Assembly: GCF_004134945.1 (NCBI RefSeq)
Contig: NZ_SBAP01000011.1
Location: forward strand, 19,120-83,119
Length of the DNA: 64,000 nt
DNA from: Fusobacterium_C necrophorum_A
Lineage (GTDB): Bacteria; Fusobacteriota; Fusobacteriia; Fusobacteriales; Fusobacteriaceae
Direction: 5' to 3'
Shown: piece by piece, positions 17,511 through 26,753 of the stretch
How the letters are laid out: each line of letters begins with the position of its first letter
Numbering within the stretch: position 1 is the stretch's first letter
The notes under the pieces: generated by a model
What the model was told of the DNA's origin: nothing
Databases searched by the model: none
Seen by the model: only the letters and a program-made list of their open reading frames with translations
Translations under genes and position numbers: made by a program

Positions 17511-17578
17511 AGTGTAAGGCCTCCTTTATTTAGCTTTAAAAATGTAGCAAAATGATCTTTCCTTTTCTTATTACTATA

Positions 17579-17607
17579 AGGATACCCCATTTTTTCGATT
17601 TTTTCAA
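17579..17607 (-). promoter_or_regulatory. Promoter of the cytidylate kinase-like gene
   Basis: On the minus strand TTGAAA (17602-17607) and TATCCT (17579-17584) are spaced by 17 bases, about 70 bases before the start codon. Confidence 0.45.
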
Positions 17608-17626
17608 ATAGTTTTTTCTAAAAGTT

Positions 17627-18250
17627 TTATACCAAGAAAAAAACGGAAAAAAATCCGAGAGTACTGCCGGCTAAGACAAAGAGATGCCAAATAGCATGGG
17701 TAAAACGAATTTTATCCAATAGGAAAGGAATTGTACCCAAGGAATAAGCAATCCCGCTTGCCAATAAGAATCCAAAGGATAAAGGAGAAAGACTGGTGTA
17801 AATGTCACGAAATACAAAGATAACTGTCCAACCCATAGCCAAATACAACAAGGTGGAAAGCAGTTGAAATCGTCCTGTAAAAAGAATTTTAAAAAAAATT
17901 CCCAACAAAGTGATACCCCATTGTATTCCAAAGATAATCCATTTTTTAGGACCTGTTAATACCATAAAAATATAGGGAGTATAAGAGGCTGCAATTAAAA
18001 AATAAATTCCAATGTGATCTAAAACATGGAAAATCTTTTTTGCCTTTCCGGGTCTTAAAATATGATAAGTACCCGAAATACTATATAAAAGGATAAGGGC
18101 TATTCCAAAGACAATAACACTTCCAAGATAACTAACATTAGAAAAATGTACCGCTCTGATAATTAAAAGGACTAAAGCTGCTATGGCGGCAAGAGTTCCT
18201 ATATAATGAGTCCAAGCATTCCAATGCTCTTCTATTCTATCTAAAGTCAT
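17627..18250 (-). CDS. Hemolysin III family membrane protein (PAQR/YqfA-like)
   Basis: A 207-residue protein with seven predicted membrane helices. The conserved N-terminal EEHWNAWTHYIG (His near residue 10) and later HVLDHIGIYFLIAASYTP and the C-terminal HAIWHLFVLAGS supply the Ser/His/Asp metal-site pattern of the PAQR/hemolysin III family. Despite the name, most bacterial members are not proven hemolysins; roles in membrane lipid homeostasis have been proposed. AGGAGG precedes the ATG. It is separated from the P-type ATPase upstream by a terminator. Confidence 0.88.
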   Translation of the reverse strand: MTLDRIEEHWNAWTHYIGTLAAIAALVLLIIRAVHFSNVSYLGSVIVFGIALILLYSISGTYHILRPGKAKKIFHVLDHIGIYFLIAASYTPYIFMVLTGPKKWIIFGIQWGITLLGIFFKILFTGRFQLLSTLLYLAMGWTVIFVFRDIYTSLSPLSFGFLLASGIAYSLGTIPFLLDKIRFTHAIWHLFVLAGSTLGFFSVFFLV

Positions 18251-18267
18251 GGTAAACCTCCTATATG

Positions 18268-18296
18268 AAAAAACCTCACAGAAAAACAGTGAGGTT
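18268..18296 (-). terminator. Terminator of the P-type ATPase gene
   Basis: On the minus strand the stem AACCTCAC/GTGAGGTT (18289-18296 with 18272-18279), with a 9-base loop, is followed by six T's. It lies between the ATPase stop and the hemolysin III gene. Confidence 0.8.
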
Positions 18297-18377
18297 CTCT
18301 TTCGTTGACAATTTGTATTTGCACTGTTTTATTTATAGAAATTATAAATTTCTTTGGCAAAAAAGTCAACCGTATTT

Positions 18378-20450
18378 TTAGTATCGACGAAAAGAAAATG
18401 CGGAATACAGAATGCAAAGAAGAGTAACTCCCACATCTGCAAAGATAGCGAACCACATATTCGCAATTCCGAATACTCCTAAAATCATGACTAATATTTT
18501 GACTCCCAGTGCAAAGGAGATACAAGTCCATAAGGTCTTTTTATTTTCCTTTGCCAGTTGAAATAGGAAGAGTAATTTTTCAATATGGTCATCCATGAAG
18601 ACAATGTCGGAAGCTTCAATGGCGACATCACTTCCCATGCTTCCCATAGAAATTCCAATATCAGACAGGGCCAATACGGGAGCATCATTAATTCCGTCTC
18701 CGATATAAAGTGTTTTTCCGCTTTGTTGTATTTTTTGTAAGCTTTCCACTTTCTGTTCCGGTAGTAAGTTGCTAAAGATATGTTTCGAAGCAATTCCTAA
18801 AGATTGTCCCACTGTTTCTGCGATTTCTTTTCCGTCTCCTGTTAAAATATAAGGAGAAAAACCAAGTGTTTGCAATTGTGAAATGGTTTCCGGAGCTTCT
18901 TTTTTGATTTGATCCTGTACAACGATATATCCTTGATATTCTTGTTCCTGTGTTATAAATATGACACTTCCCTTTTCTTTTACTTCAGGATGACCAATAT
19001 TTTGCTCCATCAGATAAGTTTCCTTTCCTAAAAATATATTTTTTCCTTTATATTCCAAGCTGACACCATAGCCGGTTATGTTTCTATAATTTTTAATATC
19101 TTTCTCCTCCATTGGAAATGAAATATTTTCATAAATTGCCATTCCGATAGGATGCTTGGAATAAAATTCTCCCGCTTTTGCCAATTCCTTGACAAGTTTT
19201 ATATCATTTCCCACTATTTTTTCAATTTGAAATTTTGCTTTCGTTAAAGTTCCCGTTTTATCAAAGACAATGTTTTTAATATTGGAGAGAGCTTCCAAGT
19301 AGTTGGCCCCCTTAATTAAGATTCCATGTTTTGAAGCTTTTCCAATACTATGGAAAAAGGTTAGAGGAATGGAAATTACTAAGGCACAAGGACAGGAAAT
19401 AACCAGGAATAAAATAGCTCTTTCAAACCATAACAAAAAATTTCCCAAGAAAAGAGGAAAAATAAATCCCACCAGAACTGCAAAACCTACTACGATAGGG
19501 GTATAATATTTTGCAAACTTGGACATGAATTTTTCCGCTTTGGATTTTTTAGCATTGGCATGTTCCACCATATCAATAATTTTACTGATGGTAGAATCTG
19601 AAAATTTTCGAAGAACTTTTAATTCTAAAATACGATCTCCATTGATACTTCCGCTTAGTACAGTATCTCCTGCTTTCACATCCACAGGAAGAGATTCTCC
19701 GGTTAGAGCGGAAATATCCAAGTAGCTTTCTCCCCGAATGATTTCAGCGTCGATGGGAATTCGTTCTCCTTCTTTGACCTGAATAATATCTCCGATATGC
19801 AAAGAAGCTGTTGGAACCTCTTGAAAACTTCCATTGCTCTGTTTTTGAAAAGCTGTTTCAGGGCGAAGTTCCAATAGAGAAGAAATGGATTTCTTTGATT
19901 TTAAAACGGCTTTTTCTTCCAAAATTTCCCCTATTTTATAGAAAAACATGACTCCAATTGCTTCATGATATTCTCCTAAATACATCGCCCCCAGAGATGC
20001 AATACTCATTAGGAAATTTTCATCCAAAAATTTTCCTTTTCCAATGTTTCGAACGGCCTTCCATAAAATATCTCCGGAGATAAAAAGATAGGCCAAGAGA
20101 TAAAACAAGAATTGAAAGTTGGAAGATTTTACCAAAAAGGAGAAAATAAAAAATACGGCCATTCCCATAAAACTAATGATTTTAAAATAGTTCTCTTCTT
20201 TATTTTCTTCTTCCTTCTCTTCCTCTTGTTTATAGAATAGAGTTCCCGGCTCTATTTTATTTCCAATTTCATTGATTGTTCTCAATAAGGAGACATCTTC
20301 CACATCATCCTCATATTCCAATATTATTTTTTCTTCATAAATATCTATGTTGACACCTGTCATACCGGGAAGCTTTAATATCATTGATTGAATGACGGCA
20401 GAACAACCAGAACAATGTAAATTTTTAACAGAATATTCACGAGTTTTCAT
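18378..20450 (-). CDS. Heavy-metal-translocating P1B-type ATPase (Zn/Cd/Pb class)
   Basis: A 690-residue P-type ATPase. It has an N-terminal HMA domain with CSGC (Cys13, Cys16), an Asp/Glu-rich linker, membrane helices, the TGES actuator loop, the transmembrane SCPCALVIS metal site, the phosphorylation motif DKTGTL, the family KHP sequence, and GDGINDAPVLALSDIGISMG. CPCALVIS followed by IPL is typical of the P1B-2 class (ZntA/CadA), which exports Zn2+, Cd2+ or Pb2+, rather than CopA (CPCALGLA). A strong promoter with a G-tract operator lies directly upstream, implying metal-induced expression. No regulator gene is adjacent. Confidence 0.93.
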   Translation of the reverse strand: MKTREYSVKNLHCSGCSAVIQSMILKLPGMTGVNIDIYEEKIILEYEDDVEDVSLLRTINEIGNKIEPGTLFYKQEEEKEEENKEENYFKIISFMGMAVFFIFSFLVKSSNFQFLFYLLAYLFISGDILWKAVRNIGKGKFLDENFLMSIASLGAMYLGEYHEAIGVMFFYKIGEILEEKAVLKSKKSISSLLELRPETAFQKQSNGSFQEVPTASLHIGDIIQVKEGERIPIDAEIIRGESYLDISALTGESLPVDVKAGDTVLSGSINGDRILELKVLRKFSDSTISKIIDMVEHANAKKSKAEKFMSKFAKYYTPIVVGFAVLVGFIFPLFLGNFLLWFERAILFLVISCPCALVISIPLTFFHSIGKASKHGILIKGANYLEALSNIKNIVFDKTGTLTKAKFQIEKIVGNDIKLVKELAKAGEFYSKHPIGMAIYENISFPMEEKDIKNYRNITGYGVSLEYKGKNIFLGKETYLMEQNIGHPEVKEKGSVIFITQEQEYQGYIVVQDQIKKEAPETISQLQTLGFSPYILTGDGKEIAETVGQSLGIASKHIFSNLLPEQKVESLQKIQQSGKTLYIGDGINDAPVLALSDIGISMGSMGSDVAIEASDIVFMDDHIEKLLFLFQLAKENKKTLWTCISFALGVKILVMILGVFGIANMWFAIFADVGVTLLCILYSAFSFRRY

Positions 20451-20466
20451 AAATTCCCTCCCAATT

Positions 20467-20490
20467 TATAGTATACCCCCCTATAGTATT
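20467..20490 (-). promoter_or_regulatory. Putative CsoR/RcnR-family operator before the P-type ATPase
   Basis: Two direct copies of TATAGTAT (20467-20474 and 20482-20489, plus strand) flank a run of six C's within 20475-20481. On the minus strand this reads TACTATA-GGGGGG-TATACTATA immediately after the -10 box. G/C tracts flanked by AT-rich repeats are the hallmark of CsoR/RcnR/FrmR-type operators. Identity of the regulator is inference. Confidence 0.6.
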
Positions 20491-20493
20491 TTA

Positions 20494-20522
20494 ATCATAA
20501 CATAGTTTATCAGAAGTGTCAA
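20494..20522 (-). promoter_or_regulatory. Promoter of the P-type ATPase gene
   Basis: On the minus strand a perfect TTGACA (20517-20522), a 17-base spacer and TATGAT (20494-20499) with extended TGT. The G-tract operator follows at the expected start site. Confidence 0.8.
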
Positions 20523-20551
20523 TAATAAAATTTTTGAGGAAGAAAATTTGG

Positions 20552-20595
20552 AAAAAGAAAAAAGGATTACATTCTGCGAAAGCAGTACGTAATCC
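20552..20595 (-). terminator. Terminator of the aminotransferase gene
   Basis: GGATTAC (20564-20570) pairs with GTAATCC (20589-20595), with an inner CTGC-gaaa-GCAG stem. On the minus strand T-rich sequence follows (TTTTTTCTTTTT). Confidence 0.85.
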
Positions 20596-20636
20596 ATAAT
20601 CATTGAAGCTTCATTATTAAAAAAATTTTTTTATGT

Positions 20637-21854
20637 TTACTGAGCCTTCTGATCTGTCAAAAATAACCTTTGATATTCTACCAAAGCTCTTTTTAATACG
20701 ATCATAGCATTTTCAATATCATCTACATTAGTACAGAAAGAGAAACGTACTTCCTGTCTTCCTTTTCCGGGACTCATATAGAAACCGGGTCCGGGAGCAA
20801 TCAGAAGAGTCATATTTTCATAGGAATAGTCTGTCAACAACCATTTTGCAAATTTTTCGGAATCATCCACCGGAAGTTTTGCAATGATATAAAAAGCCCC
20901 TTCCGGTCTGGAACAAACTACACCCGGAATTCGACTTAAATAACTGAATAATAGATCCCTACGATTCTTATATTTTAACTTGACATCTTCAAAATAACTG
21001 TTCATGGTATTGATAAGATTTGCAGCAGAATGTTGTTCTATGGTGGAAACACATAATCTAGCTTGACAAAATTTTAAAATTTGAGCCATCAATTCATGGT
21101 TTTTACTTGCTATTAAACCGATTCTGGCACCACAGGCACTATAGTGTTTTGAAATACTATCCACAATGACAACACGGTCTTGCAAATGATCCAATTTCAT
21201 AACGGATAAGAATTCTGTTTCATCGTCATAGACAAATTGTCGATATACCTCATCTCCGATGATATATAAATCATGTTCAATTGCCAATTCTCCAATCATT
21301 CGAATTTCTTTTTCCGTGAAAACGGTACCTGTCGGGTTTACCGGGTTGGAAAAAAGAATGGCTCTTGTCTTAGGTGTGATGAGAGCTTCAATTTCTTTTT
21401 TGTCAGGTAGATGAAAACCGGTTTCAATACTTGTTGCAATAGGAACTACTTTCGCTCCGGCAAATCTTGAGAAACTGCTGTAATTGGAATAGAAAGGTTC
21501 CGGAACCAAAACTTCATCTCCCTCATCACAAATTGCCATTAAGGTGAAAAAAATGGCTTCACTTCCTCCCTGCGTAATTAAAATATCCTCTTTTTCCAGT
21601 TCAATTCCACTTTGAGAGTAACTTCTGACAAAACTGTCCAATAAAGAGGGAATCCCTCTGGAATCGGAATATTTTACGATTTTTTCCTTATAACTGTGTA
21701 GACCTTCAAAAAAAGAATCCGGAGTAACAATATTCGGTTGCCCGATATTTAACTTATATACTTTAATTCCACGTTTTTCCGCTTCATCTGCATATGGGAT
21801 TAGTTTACGAATCGGGGAATATCCCATTTCTTCTGCTCTTTTTGATATTTTCAT
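20637..21854 (-). CDS. Class I/II PLP-dependent aminotransferase (AspC-like)
   Basis: A 405-residue fold-type I aminotransferase. It shows the LNIGQPNIVTP N-terminal motif, SNPVNPTGTVFT (about 169-180), GDEVYRQFVYDD and the PLP lysine in VDSISKHYSACGARIG. It probably transaminates aspartate, an aromatic amino acid or alanine; the family is too broad to choose. It stands alone, with AGGAGG, an upstream extended -10 promoter and a strong terminator. In an amino-acid fermenter it would link amino-acid use to 2-oxo acids. Confidence 0.88.
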   Translation of the reverse strand: MKISKRAEEMGYSPIRKLIPYADEAEKRGIKVYKLNIGQPNIVTPDSFFEGLHSYKEKIVKYSDSRGIPSLLDSFVRSYSQSGIELEKEDILITQGGSEAIFFTLMAICDEGDEVLVPEPFYSNYSSFSRFAGAKVVPIATSIETGFHLPDKKEIEALITPKTRAILFSNPVNPTGTVFTEKEIRMIGELAIEHDLYIIGDEVYRQFVYDDETEFLSVMKLDHLQDRVVIVDSISKHYSACGARIGLIASKNHELMAQILKFCQARLCVSTIEQHSAANLINTMNSYFEDVKLKYKNRRDLLFSYLSRIPGVVCSRPEGAFYIIAKLPVDDSEKFAKWLLTDYSYENMTLLIAPGPGFYMSPGKGRQEVRFSFCTNVDDIENAMIVLKRALVEYQRLFLTDQKAQ

Positions 21855-21899
21855 ATCTTTCCTCCTTACTGTGATAAACTATATAAATATTTAGTATCC

Positions 21900-21908
21900 A
21901 TTATAGCA
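21900..21908 (-). promoter_or_regulatory. Extended -10 promoter of the aminotransferase gene
   Basis: On the minus strand TGC-TATAAT lies about 46 bases before the start codon; no convincing -35 box is seen. It lies in the 62-base gap after the MATE gene. Confidence 0.55.
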
Positions 21909-21916
21909 CAATGATA

Positions 21917-23260
21917 CTAAGAAATAAAGCTTTTTGTTTTCCATTTTTGACTTTTCCAACGGTATAGAACTACAAAACCACGAATCCATTCATCTATAGC
22001 ATTGGCAATCCAAATTCCTACCAATCCCCAAGACAATTTCACTCCAAATAAATAAGAAAAAGGAACGGCTACTAAGAATACAAAGATGATTCCGACAATC
22101 ATAGGAGGAAGAATATCTCCGGAAGCATGAAGAGCATTAATAATTACAATATTGAAAACACGTCCGGATTCCAACAAAATGAAGTAGGGGAATACTTGAT
22201 AAGAAATTCTTAAAATTTCTTCATTTTGTGTGAAAATAGCCATAATAGGAACTCGTAACAAAAATACAGTGCCTGAAGTTACTATGGCTAGGACAAAGGA
22301 CAGCTTTAAGCTGCTAAAAGCACGAAGATAGGCTTCATTCCATTTTTTAGCTCCCACCAGTTGCCCAATTTGAATTGCTGTTGCATGTCCCAAGGAAATC
22401 GAGAAAATCATGATGAACATGGTAATTAACATCAGATAGGTTCTCGATGCAATATAATTTGTCCCCAAAGTGTTAATCATAGCTAAGATTAGGAGTTGTC
22501 CGATATTCCAAGCTAAATTTTCTCCTGCTGTTGGAATTCCAATGGCAAGTAAATTTTTAATGGTTTTGTAGGGAAAGGGGCGAAAATACTTTTTGGAAAA
22601 TTGAAAATAACAATGTTTTTTCATAAAATAAATAGCAAACATGCAACCAAGTGCTCTAGAAAAAACAGTGGAAATTCCAACTCCCAAAGTTCCCAGAATA
22701 GGAAATCCCATCCAACCGAATAAAAACATTCCATTTCCAAGTATATTCAAAAGATTGACTCCTACATTGACAAAAAGCATTAACTTCGGCTTTCCATAAC
22801 TTTTTAGAATAGCTCCGGCTGTCAGTGTCAAGGCTTGAAAAGTACAGAAAGAACTTACTAAAAGAAAATAATATTTTCCAATTTCTATTAACTCTTTTGG
22901 TAATTTCATAAAAGTAAAAATTTGTTTCCAAAAAATCATATAAGCGAGTGCTAAGAGAAAAGAGAATAGAAAATTCAAGAAAAGAGAGGTCGCAATGACC
23001 TCTTTCATTTTTTTATAGTCTTTTGCTCCTACATATTGAGCAATGAGGATTCCGGTTCCTAAACTAATAAAACCGAAAAGTACATTTTGAATATTGAGAG
23101 CTTGAGTAATTCCTCCTACTGCCCCTAACGCTTCCTCACTAAAACGTCCTAACATAATCGTATCAATATTTCCAACGATATTTACTAAAGCCAGTTCCAA
23201 GAAAATAGGAATTACAAGTGCAAAGAATTTTTTATTTTGCTTTGATTTAAATAATAGCAT
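21917..23260 (-). CDS. MATE family multidrug/Na+ antiporter
   Basis: The open frame extends far upstream into uppP, but the start at 23260 (MLLFKSKQNKKFFALVIPIF) gives the usual MATE N-terminus and leaves eight bases after uppP. The 447-residue protein has about 12 membrane helices in two six-helix halves, with NIVGNIDTIMLGRF and AVGGITQALNIQ in the first and the parallel IPTAGENLAWNIGQLL in the second. It exports cationic drugs or metabolites using Na+ or H+. Last gene of the PHP-hldD-uppP-MATE unit. The ribosome binding site (GGGG) is weak, suggesting coupling to uppP. Confidence 0.88.
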   Translation of the reverse strand: MLLFKSKQNKKFFALVIPIFLELALVNIVGNIDTIMLGRFSEEALGAVGGITQALNIQNVLFGFISLGTGILIAQYVGAKDYKKMKEVIATSLFLNFLFSFLLALAYMIFWKQIFTFMKLPKELIEIGKYYFLLVSSFCTFQALTLTAGAILKSYGKPKLMLFVNVGVNLLNILGNGMFLFGWMGFPILGTLGVGISTVFSRALGCMFAIYFMKKHCYFQFSKKYFRPFPYKTIKNLLAIGIPTAGENLAWNIGQLLILAMINTLGTNYIASRTYLMLITMFIMIFSISLGHATAIQIGQLVGAKKWNEAYLRAFSSLKLSFVLAIVTSGTVFLLRVPIMAIFTQNEEILRISYQVFPYFILLESGRVFNIVIINALHASGDILPPMIVGIIFVFLVAVPFSYLFGVKLSWGLVGIWIANAIDEWIRGFVVLYRWKSQKWKTKSFIS

Positions 23261-23268
23261 AAATTTTT

Positions 23269-24090
23269 TTACCCCAATAAATAAATGACTAAAACAATAA
23301 TACCTAGTAAAATTCGGTACCAACCAAATAAAGAAAAATCTCTTTTTTGAATGTAGCTCATAAACCAACTGATAACAATATATGCTACCAGAAAGGCAAT
23401 GGAAGTTCCAATTCCTAAATAGTACCATTCCTGCTTTGTATAAACAATGCCTCCCTTTAAAAGTTTTAATAGGCTTGCTCCGAACATAGTAGGAATCGCC
23501 AGGTAAAAAGAAAATTCCGTTGCTAGAGGTCTGGAAACTCCTAATAGCAGGGCTCCGATAATCGTAGCTCCCGAACGGGAAGTCCCGGGAATCATAGCCA
23601 AACATTGGCAGCATCCAATGAAAAGAGCGGTACGGTAACGTAATTTTCGGAAATTTCCATAACGAACTTTCATAGCTGTTTTTTTATGGTGATGTTCAAT
23701 TCCCATGAGAAGAATCCCATAGAAAATTAAAGTAAAGATGACGATATAAATATTATTCATGAAATGCTGTTCAATATAGTCATCAAAGAGAAGACCGATT
23801 ACGGCAGCCGGTAAGACTCCGACAATAATTTTAGACCATAATTGGAATTTTTTTCGAAATTCTTCTTTGGATTTGCTAAAAGGATTCAGCTTTTTCCAGA
23901 AAAAAACTACGACTGCTAAAATAGCTCCCAATTGGACAATGATTAAAAAATGATTCATAAATTCTTGACGGAAGCTGTTTTTTCCTAAAAAGAATTCTGC
24001 TAAAATCATATGTCCTGTACTACTTACCGGTAAAAATTCTGTCAATCCTTCGATGACGGCCAGAATGATAATAATAAAAAACGGATTCAT
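23269..24090 (-). CDS. uppP: Undecaprenyl-diphosphatase
   Basis: A 273-residue membrane protein of the BacA/UppP family with both catalytic motifs: EGLTEFLPVSSTGH (14-27) and PGTSRSG (168-174). It recycles undecaprenyl diphosphate to the monophosphate carrier used for peptidoglycan and O-antigen and can give bacitracin tolerance. Eight or so helices are visible. GGAGGAGG precedes the ATG, nine bases after hldD. Confidence 0.96.
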   Translation of the reverse strand: MNPFFIIIILAVIEGLTEFLPVSSTGHMILAEFFLGKNSFRQEFMNHFLIIVQLGAILAVVVFFWKKLNPFSKSKEEFRKKFQLWSKIIVGVLPAAVIGLLFDDYIEQHFMNNIYIVIFTLIFYGILLMGIEHHHKKTAMKVRYGNFRKLRYRTALFIGCCQCLAMIPGTSRSGATIIGALLLGVSRPLATEFSFYLAIPTMFGASLLKLLKGGIVYTKQEWYYLGIGTSIAFLVAYIVISWFMSYIQKRDFSLFGWYRILLGIIVLVIYLLG

Positions 24091-24099
24091 GTCCTCCTC

Positions 24100-25098
24100 C
24101 TATAAATATGCATCTTCTTGATTTAAATAATTTTGGACATAATCTTTGACCCCTTCTTCTAAGCTGTGCATATGTAAGGGGTAGCTTGTCTTGGCTAATT
24201 TTTCCATCGTAGCTTGCGTGAAATATTGGTACTTTCCTCTCAAATCTTCTGGCATAGGAATAAATTCAATTACATCGGAAACTTGAATATCTTCTTTTCC
24301 GGAAGCAGCTCTTATGGTTGCCATCGCTAAATCCAAAAAGCTTCTGGCTTCTCCGGTTCCAATATTGTAGATCCCGGAAGAAAAATCTTGGGTAAGCATA
24401 TAATAAATAATATCGACAACATCTTTCAGATAGACAAAATCACGTAATTGTCCCCCGTCTTCATATCCTTCTTTATGGGATTGGAATAATTTTACCTTTC
24501 CGGTTTCTTTGTATTGGCAAAAGCTGTGAAATACCATAGATGCCATACGTCCTTTATGATACTCTTGAGGACCGTAGACATTGAAAAATTTCAAACCTGC
24601 CCATGTACTGGGTTGCATTTTTTGTTTGAATGCCCAATCATCGAAACGCTTTTTGGAATATCCGTATTTATTTAAAGGTTGTAAAGATTTTAATTCTTCA
24701 GGGCTGACCTCATCGTTATATCCTCTTTCTCCTGCTCCGTAGGTTGCTGCAGAAGAAGCATAGATAAAACGAATATTTCTTTGAGAACAATAATTCCAAA
24801 GAGCCTTGGTATATCCATAATTATTTTCCATTAAATAGTCTGCGTTGGTTTCCGTGGTAGCAGAGCAAGCTCCCATATGGACAATAGCAGTAATTTCATT
24901 GGCTTCCGTGTCTTGAAAAAGCCACTCCAAAAAGAAATCCCGATCCATCCAATCACGATAATCTCTTTTTCGAATATTTAACCATTTGTCTTCATTTCGT
25001 AATTTATCGACTAACAGAATATCGTGAATCCCCATTTCATTTAATTTCCATACCACAGCACTTCCAATCATTCCCGCTGCACCCGTTACAACAATCAT
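24100..25098 (-). CDS. hldD: ADP-L-glycero-D-manno-heptose 6-epimerase
   Basis: A 332-residue extended short-chain dehydrogenase. It has the NADP-binding TGAAGMIGS (5-13), the ASSAATYGAG segment, the catalytic YGYSK, and VYGPQEYHKGRMASM, which is characteristic of HldD/RfaD. It makes the heptose donor of the LPS inner core, which supports a heptose-containing Gram-negative outer membrane. It starts two bases after the PHP gene stop and is followed by uppP. Confidence 0.95.
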   Translation of the reverse strand: MIVVTGAAGMIGSAVVWKLNEMGIHDILLVDKLRNEDKWLNIRKRDYRDWMDRDFFLEWLFQDTEANEITAIVHMGACSATTETNADYLMENNYGYTKALWNYCSQRNIRFIYASSAATYGAGERGYNDEVSPEELKSLQPLNKYGYSKKRFDDWAFKQKMQPSTWAGLKFFNVYGPQEYHKGRMASMVFHSFCQYKETGKVKLFQSHKEGYEDGGQLRDFVYLKDVVDIIYYMLTQDFSSGIYNIGTGEARSFLDLAMATIRAASGKEDIQVSDVIEFIPMPEDLRGKYQYFTQATMEKLAKTSYPLHMHSLEEGVKDYVQNYLNQEDAYL

Positions 25099-25100
25099 GA

Positions 25101-25919
25101 TTACCTCCTAAATTTATTAAATTGACTATAATCTAAGCCTTGCATTCCGATTTCAACATTTTTTCGATTAGTTCCATGAAAATCGGAGCCTCCTGTTACC
25201 AATAAGTCGAATGTCTTTGCCCAAGAACGATATTTTCGAATTTCATAGGACTTAAAACCGGCATAATTTGCTTCCAGTGCATTTAAACCTATTTTTTTTA
25301 ATTCTTGTATTAACTGTAAAATTTCATTTTCATTTTTTGAAATGAATTTGGGATGAGCTAAAGAAGAAAAGGCACAATTTTCTTTTAAGAGCTGTACTGC
25401 CATATGAGGAGTCAGACCCTCTTTTTCAACATAGGCTAAGCCTCCCTGAGCTAAATATTTGGAAAAGGCTTCCTTCATATCTCTCGCTTTTCCCTGTTCT
25501 ATTATTTCTTTTGCAATATGAACTCTTCCAATACTTTGATTTGGATATTTTTTGTGTAAAGAAGTCATATTTAATATTATATCATAGTTTTGTAGAAGCT
25601 GTATTATTTTTTTATTCCTCTCTTCTCTTAGGAATTTTAAATTTTCAATTGCTTGAACAAAGCGGGTATCTTCTAAGTTTAGGAAATATCCTAAGATATG
25701 AACTTCATGATTTTTCCAGTAGGTAGAAAATTCGATTCCCATGACAAACTCCAATCTCCATTTTTCTGCTTCACATTTTGCTTCCAAGAGCCCGTCTATC
25801 GTGTCATGATCTGTCAAAGCGATTGCCCTCATTTTTTTCATCACTGCCAACTGTACCACTTGTTTTGGAGAGAAGCTTCCATCAGAGGCGGTACTGTGAA
25901 GATGTAAATCTACTTTCAT
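25101..25919 (-). CDS. PHP-domain phosphoesterase (YciV/RNase AM-like)
   Basis: A 272-residue PHP hydrolase with the metal-binding HLHS (residues 6-9), LTDHDT (about 36-41), GIEFST, a mid-protein SLAHPK and a C-terminal GGSDFHG, all in the normal order. Relatives include 3',5'-nucleoside bisphosphate phosphatases and the 5'-3' exonuclease RNase AM; either activity is possible. First gene of the envelope operon with hldD, uppP and MATE. It lies only 35 bases after the lipoprotein terminator with no clear promoter between, so some read-through from secA-lipoprotein is plausible. Confidence 0.85.
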   Translation of the reverse strand: MKVDLHLHSTASDGSFSPKQVVQLAVMKKMRAIALTDHDTIDGLLEAKCEAEKWRLEFVMGIEFSTYWKNHEVHILGYFLNLEDTRFVQAIENLKFLREERNKKIIQLLQNYDIILNMTSLHKKYPNQSIGRVHIAKEIIEQGKARDMKEAFSKYLAQGGLAYVEKEGLTPHMAVQLLKENCAFSSLAHPKFISKNENEILQLIQELKKIGLNALEANYAGFKSYEIRKYRSWAKTFDLLVTGGSDFHGTNRKNVEIGMQGLDYSQFNKFRR

Positions 25920-25954
25920 ATCGGCTCCTTTCTATGAGTAAACGAGTCAAAAGA

Positions 25955-25982
25955 AAAAAGAGGACTGTGTCATCCTCTTTTT
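25955..25982 (-). terminator. Terminator after the secA-lipoprotein unit
   Basis: AAAAAGAGGA (25955-25964) and TCCTCTTTTT (25973-25982) form a perfect 10-base stem with an 8-base loop and a T-tail on either strand. Confidence 0.85.
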
Positions 25983-25992
25983 CTTTCCTGAA

Positions 25993-26733
25993 TTATTTAT
26001 CCCATTTGTCTAATTTTGAAAAGTATTCCGGATATGCAAGATATAGTGCTTTCGCATTGATATTATTTTGTTCCATTTTTGTTAAGTTTCCAGCTTTTTG
26101 CATATTGCTTAATTCCAACATTCGTTCGGAAACCTCTCTTCGATACCAAACTTCCGGATTGTATAATTCCGGATCCTTGATGAAAGAGTTCAAAATTTTT
26201 CTCAATTTTTTAACATCTTTTTCTTTTAAATCATCTTGAGAGGCAAATGCTACAATTTGTTTCCATTCTTCCGGAGAAGCAATACTTTCTTTAATATAAC
26301 GAGAGGGATTATCCAAAGTGGAGTTACTTTCTCTCACCATCAATTTTACCAATCCCTTCGGATCTTTAATATTGGTATTGGATAAGAAAAATTTACGAGG
26401 TAAGGAATTCACGTAAGAAGTCAGTAAATCCAAAAATTGTTCATATTCATCTTTGGAAATTTGTTCCGCTTTTTTTTGAGACAAAGAAACCAAAAAATTG
26501 TAATCTTTTTCATTCATTCTTCCTGTTTTTTGTAAATAGTTGATAGGGTTTTCATTTCCATACCAATCAGAAAGTTTGGATTCTGCCGGAATGACTTGTA
26601 TCATAGTTTGATCCCAATGTACCGCCGAATTTGGTGTTAATTGATATTTCTGTACTAAATCTTTTTCTTTTACAGCTCCGCCGCAGGCTACTAACATCAT
26701 GGATAGAGCCGAAATCATAAGTAATTTTTTCAT
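25993..26733 (-). CDS. Predicted lipoprotein of unknown function, downstream of secA
   Basis: A 246-residue protein with a lipoprotein signal: MKKLL, a hydrophobic stretch and the lipobox LVAC (Cys17). The mature part is charged and largely helical, with no domain I recognise; WDQTMIQVIPAESKLSDWYG and SLPRKFFLSN are the most distinctive stretches. It starts 20 bases after secA with AGGAGG and ends in a strong terminator, so it is probably co-transcribed with secA. An envelope role is all that can be said. Confidence 0.75.
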   Translation of the reverse strand: MKKLLMISALSMMLVACGGAVKEKDLVQKYQLTPNSAVHWDQTMIQVIPAESKLSDWYGNENPINYLQKTGRMNEKDYNFLVSLSQKKAEQISKDEYEQFLDLLTSYVNSLPRKFFLSNTNIKDPKGLVKLMVRESNSTLDNPSRYIKESIASPEEWKQIVAFASQDDLKEKDVKKLRKILNSFIKDPELYNPEVWYRREVSERMLELSNMQKAGNLTKMEQNNINAKALYLAYPEYFSKLDKWDK

Positions 26734-26753
26734 GGATAACCTCCTAATTAAAT

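Noticed and set aside
21917..23614. Long N-terminal extension of the MATE protein
   Set aside because: The extra 118 residues are read from uppP in another frame; the family N-terminus fits the start at 23260.
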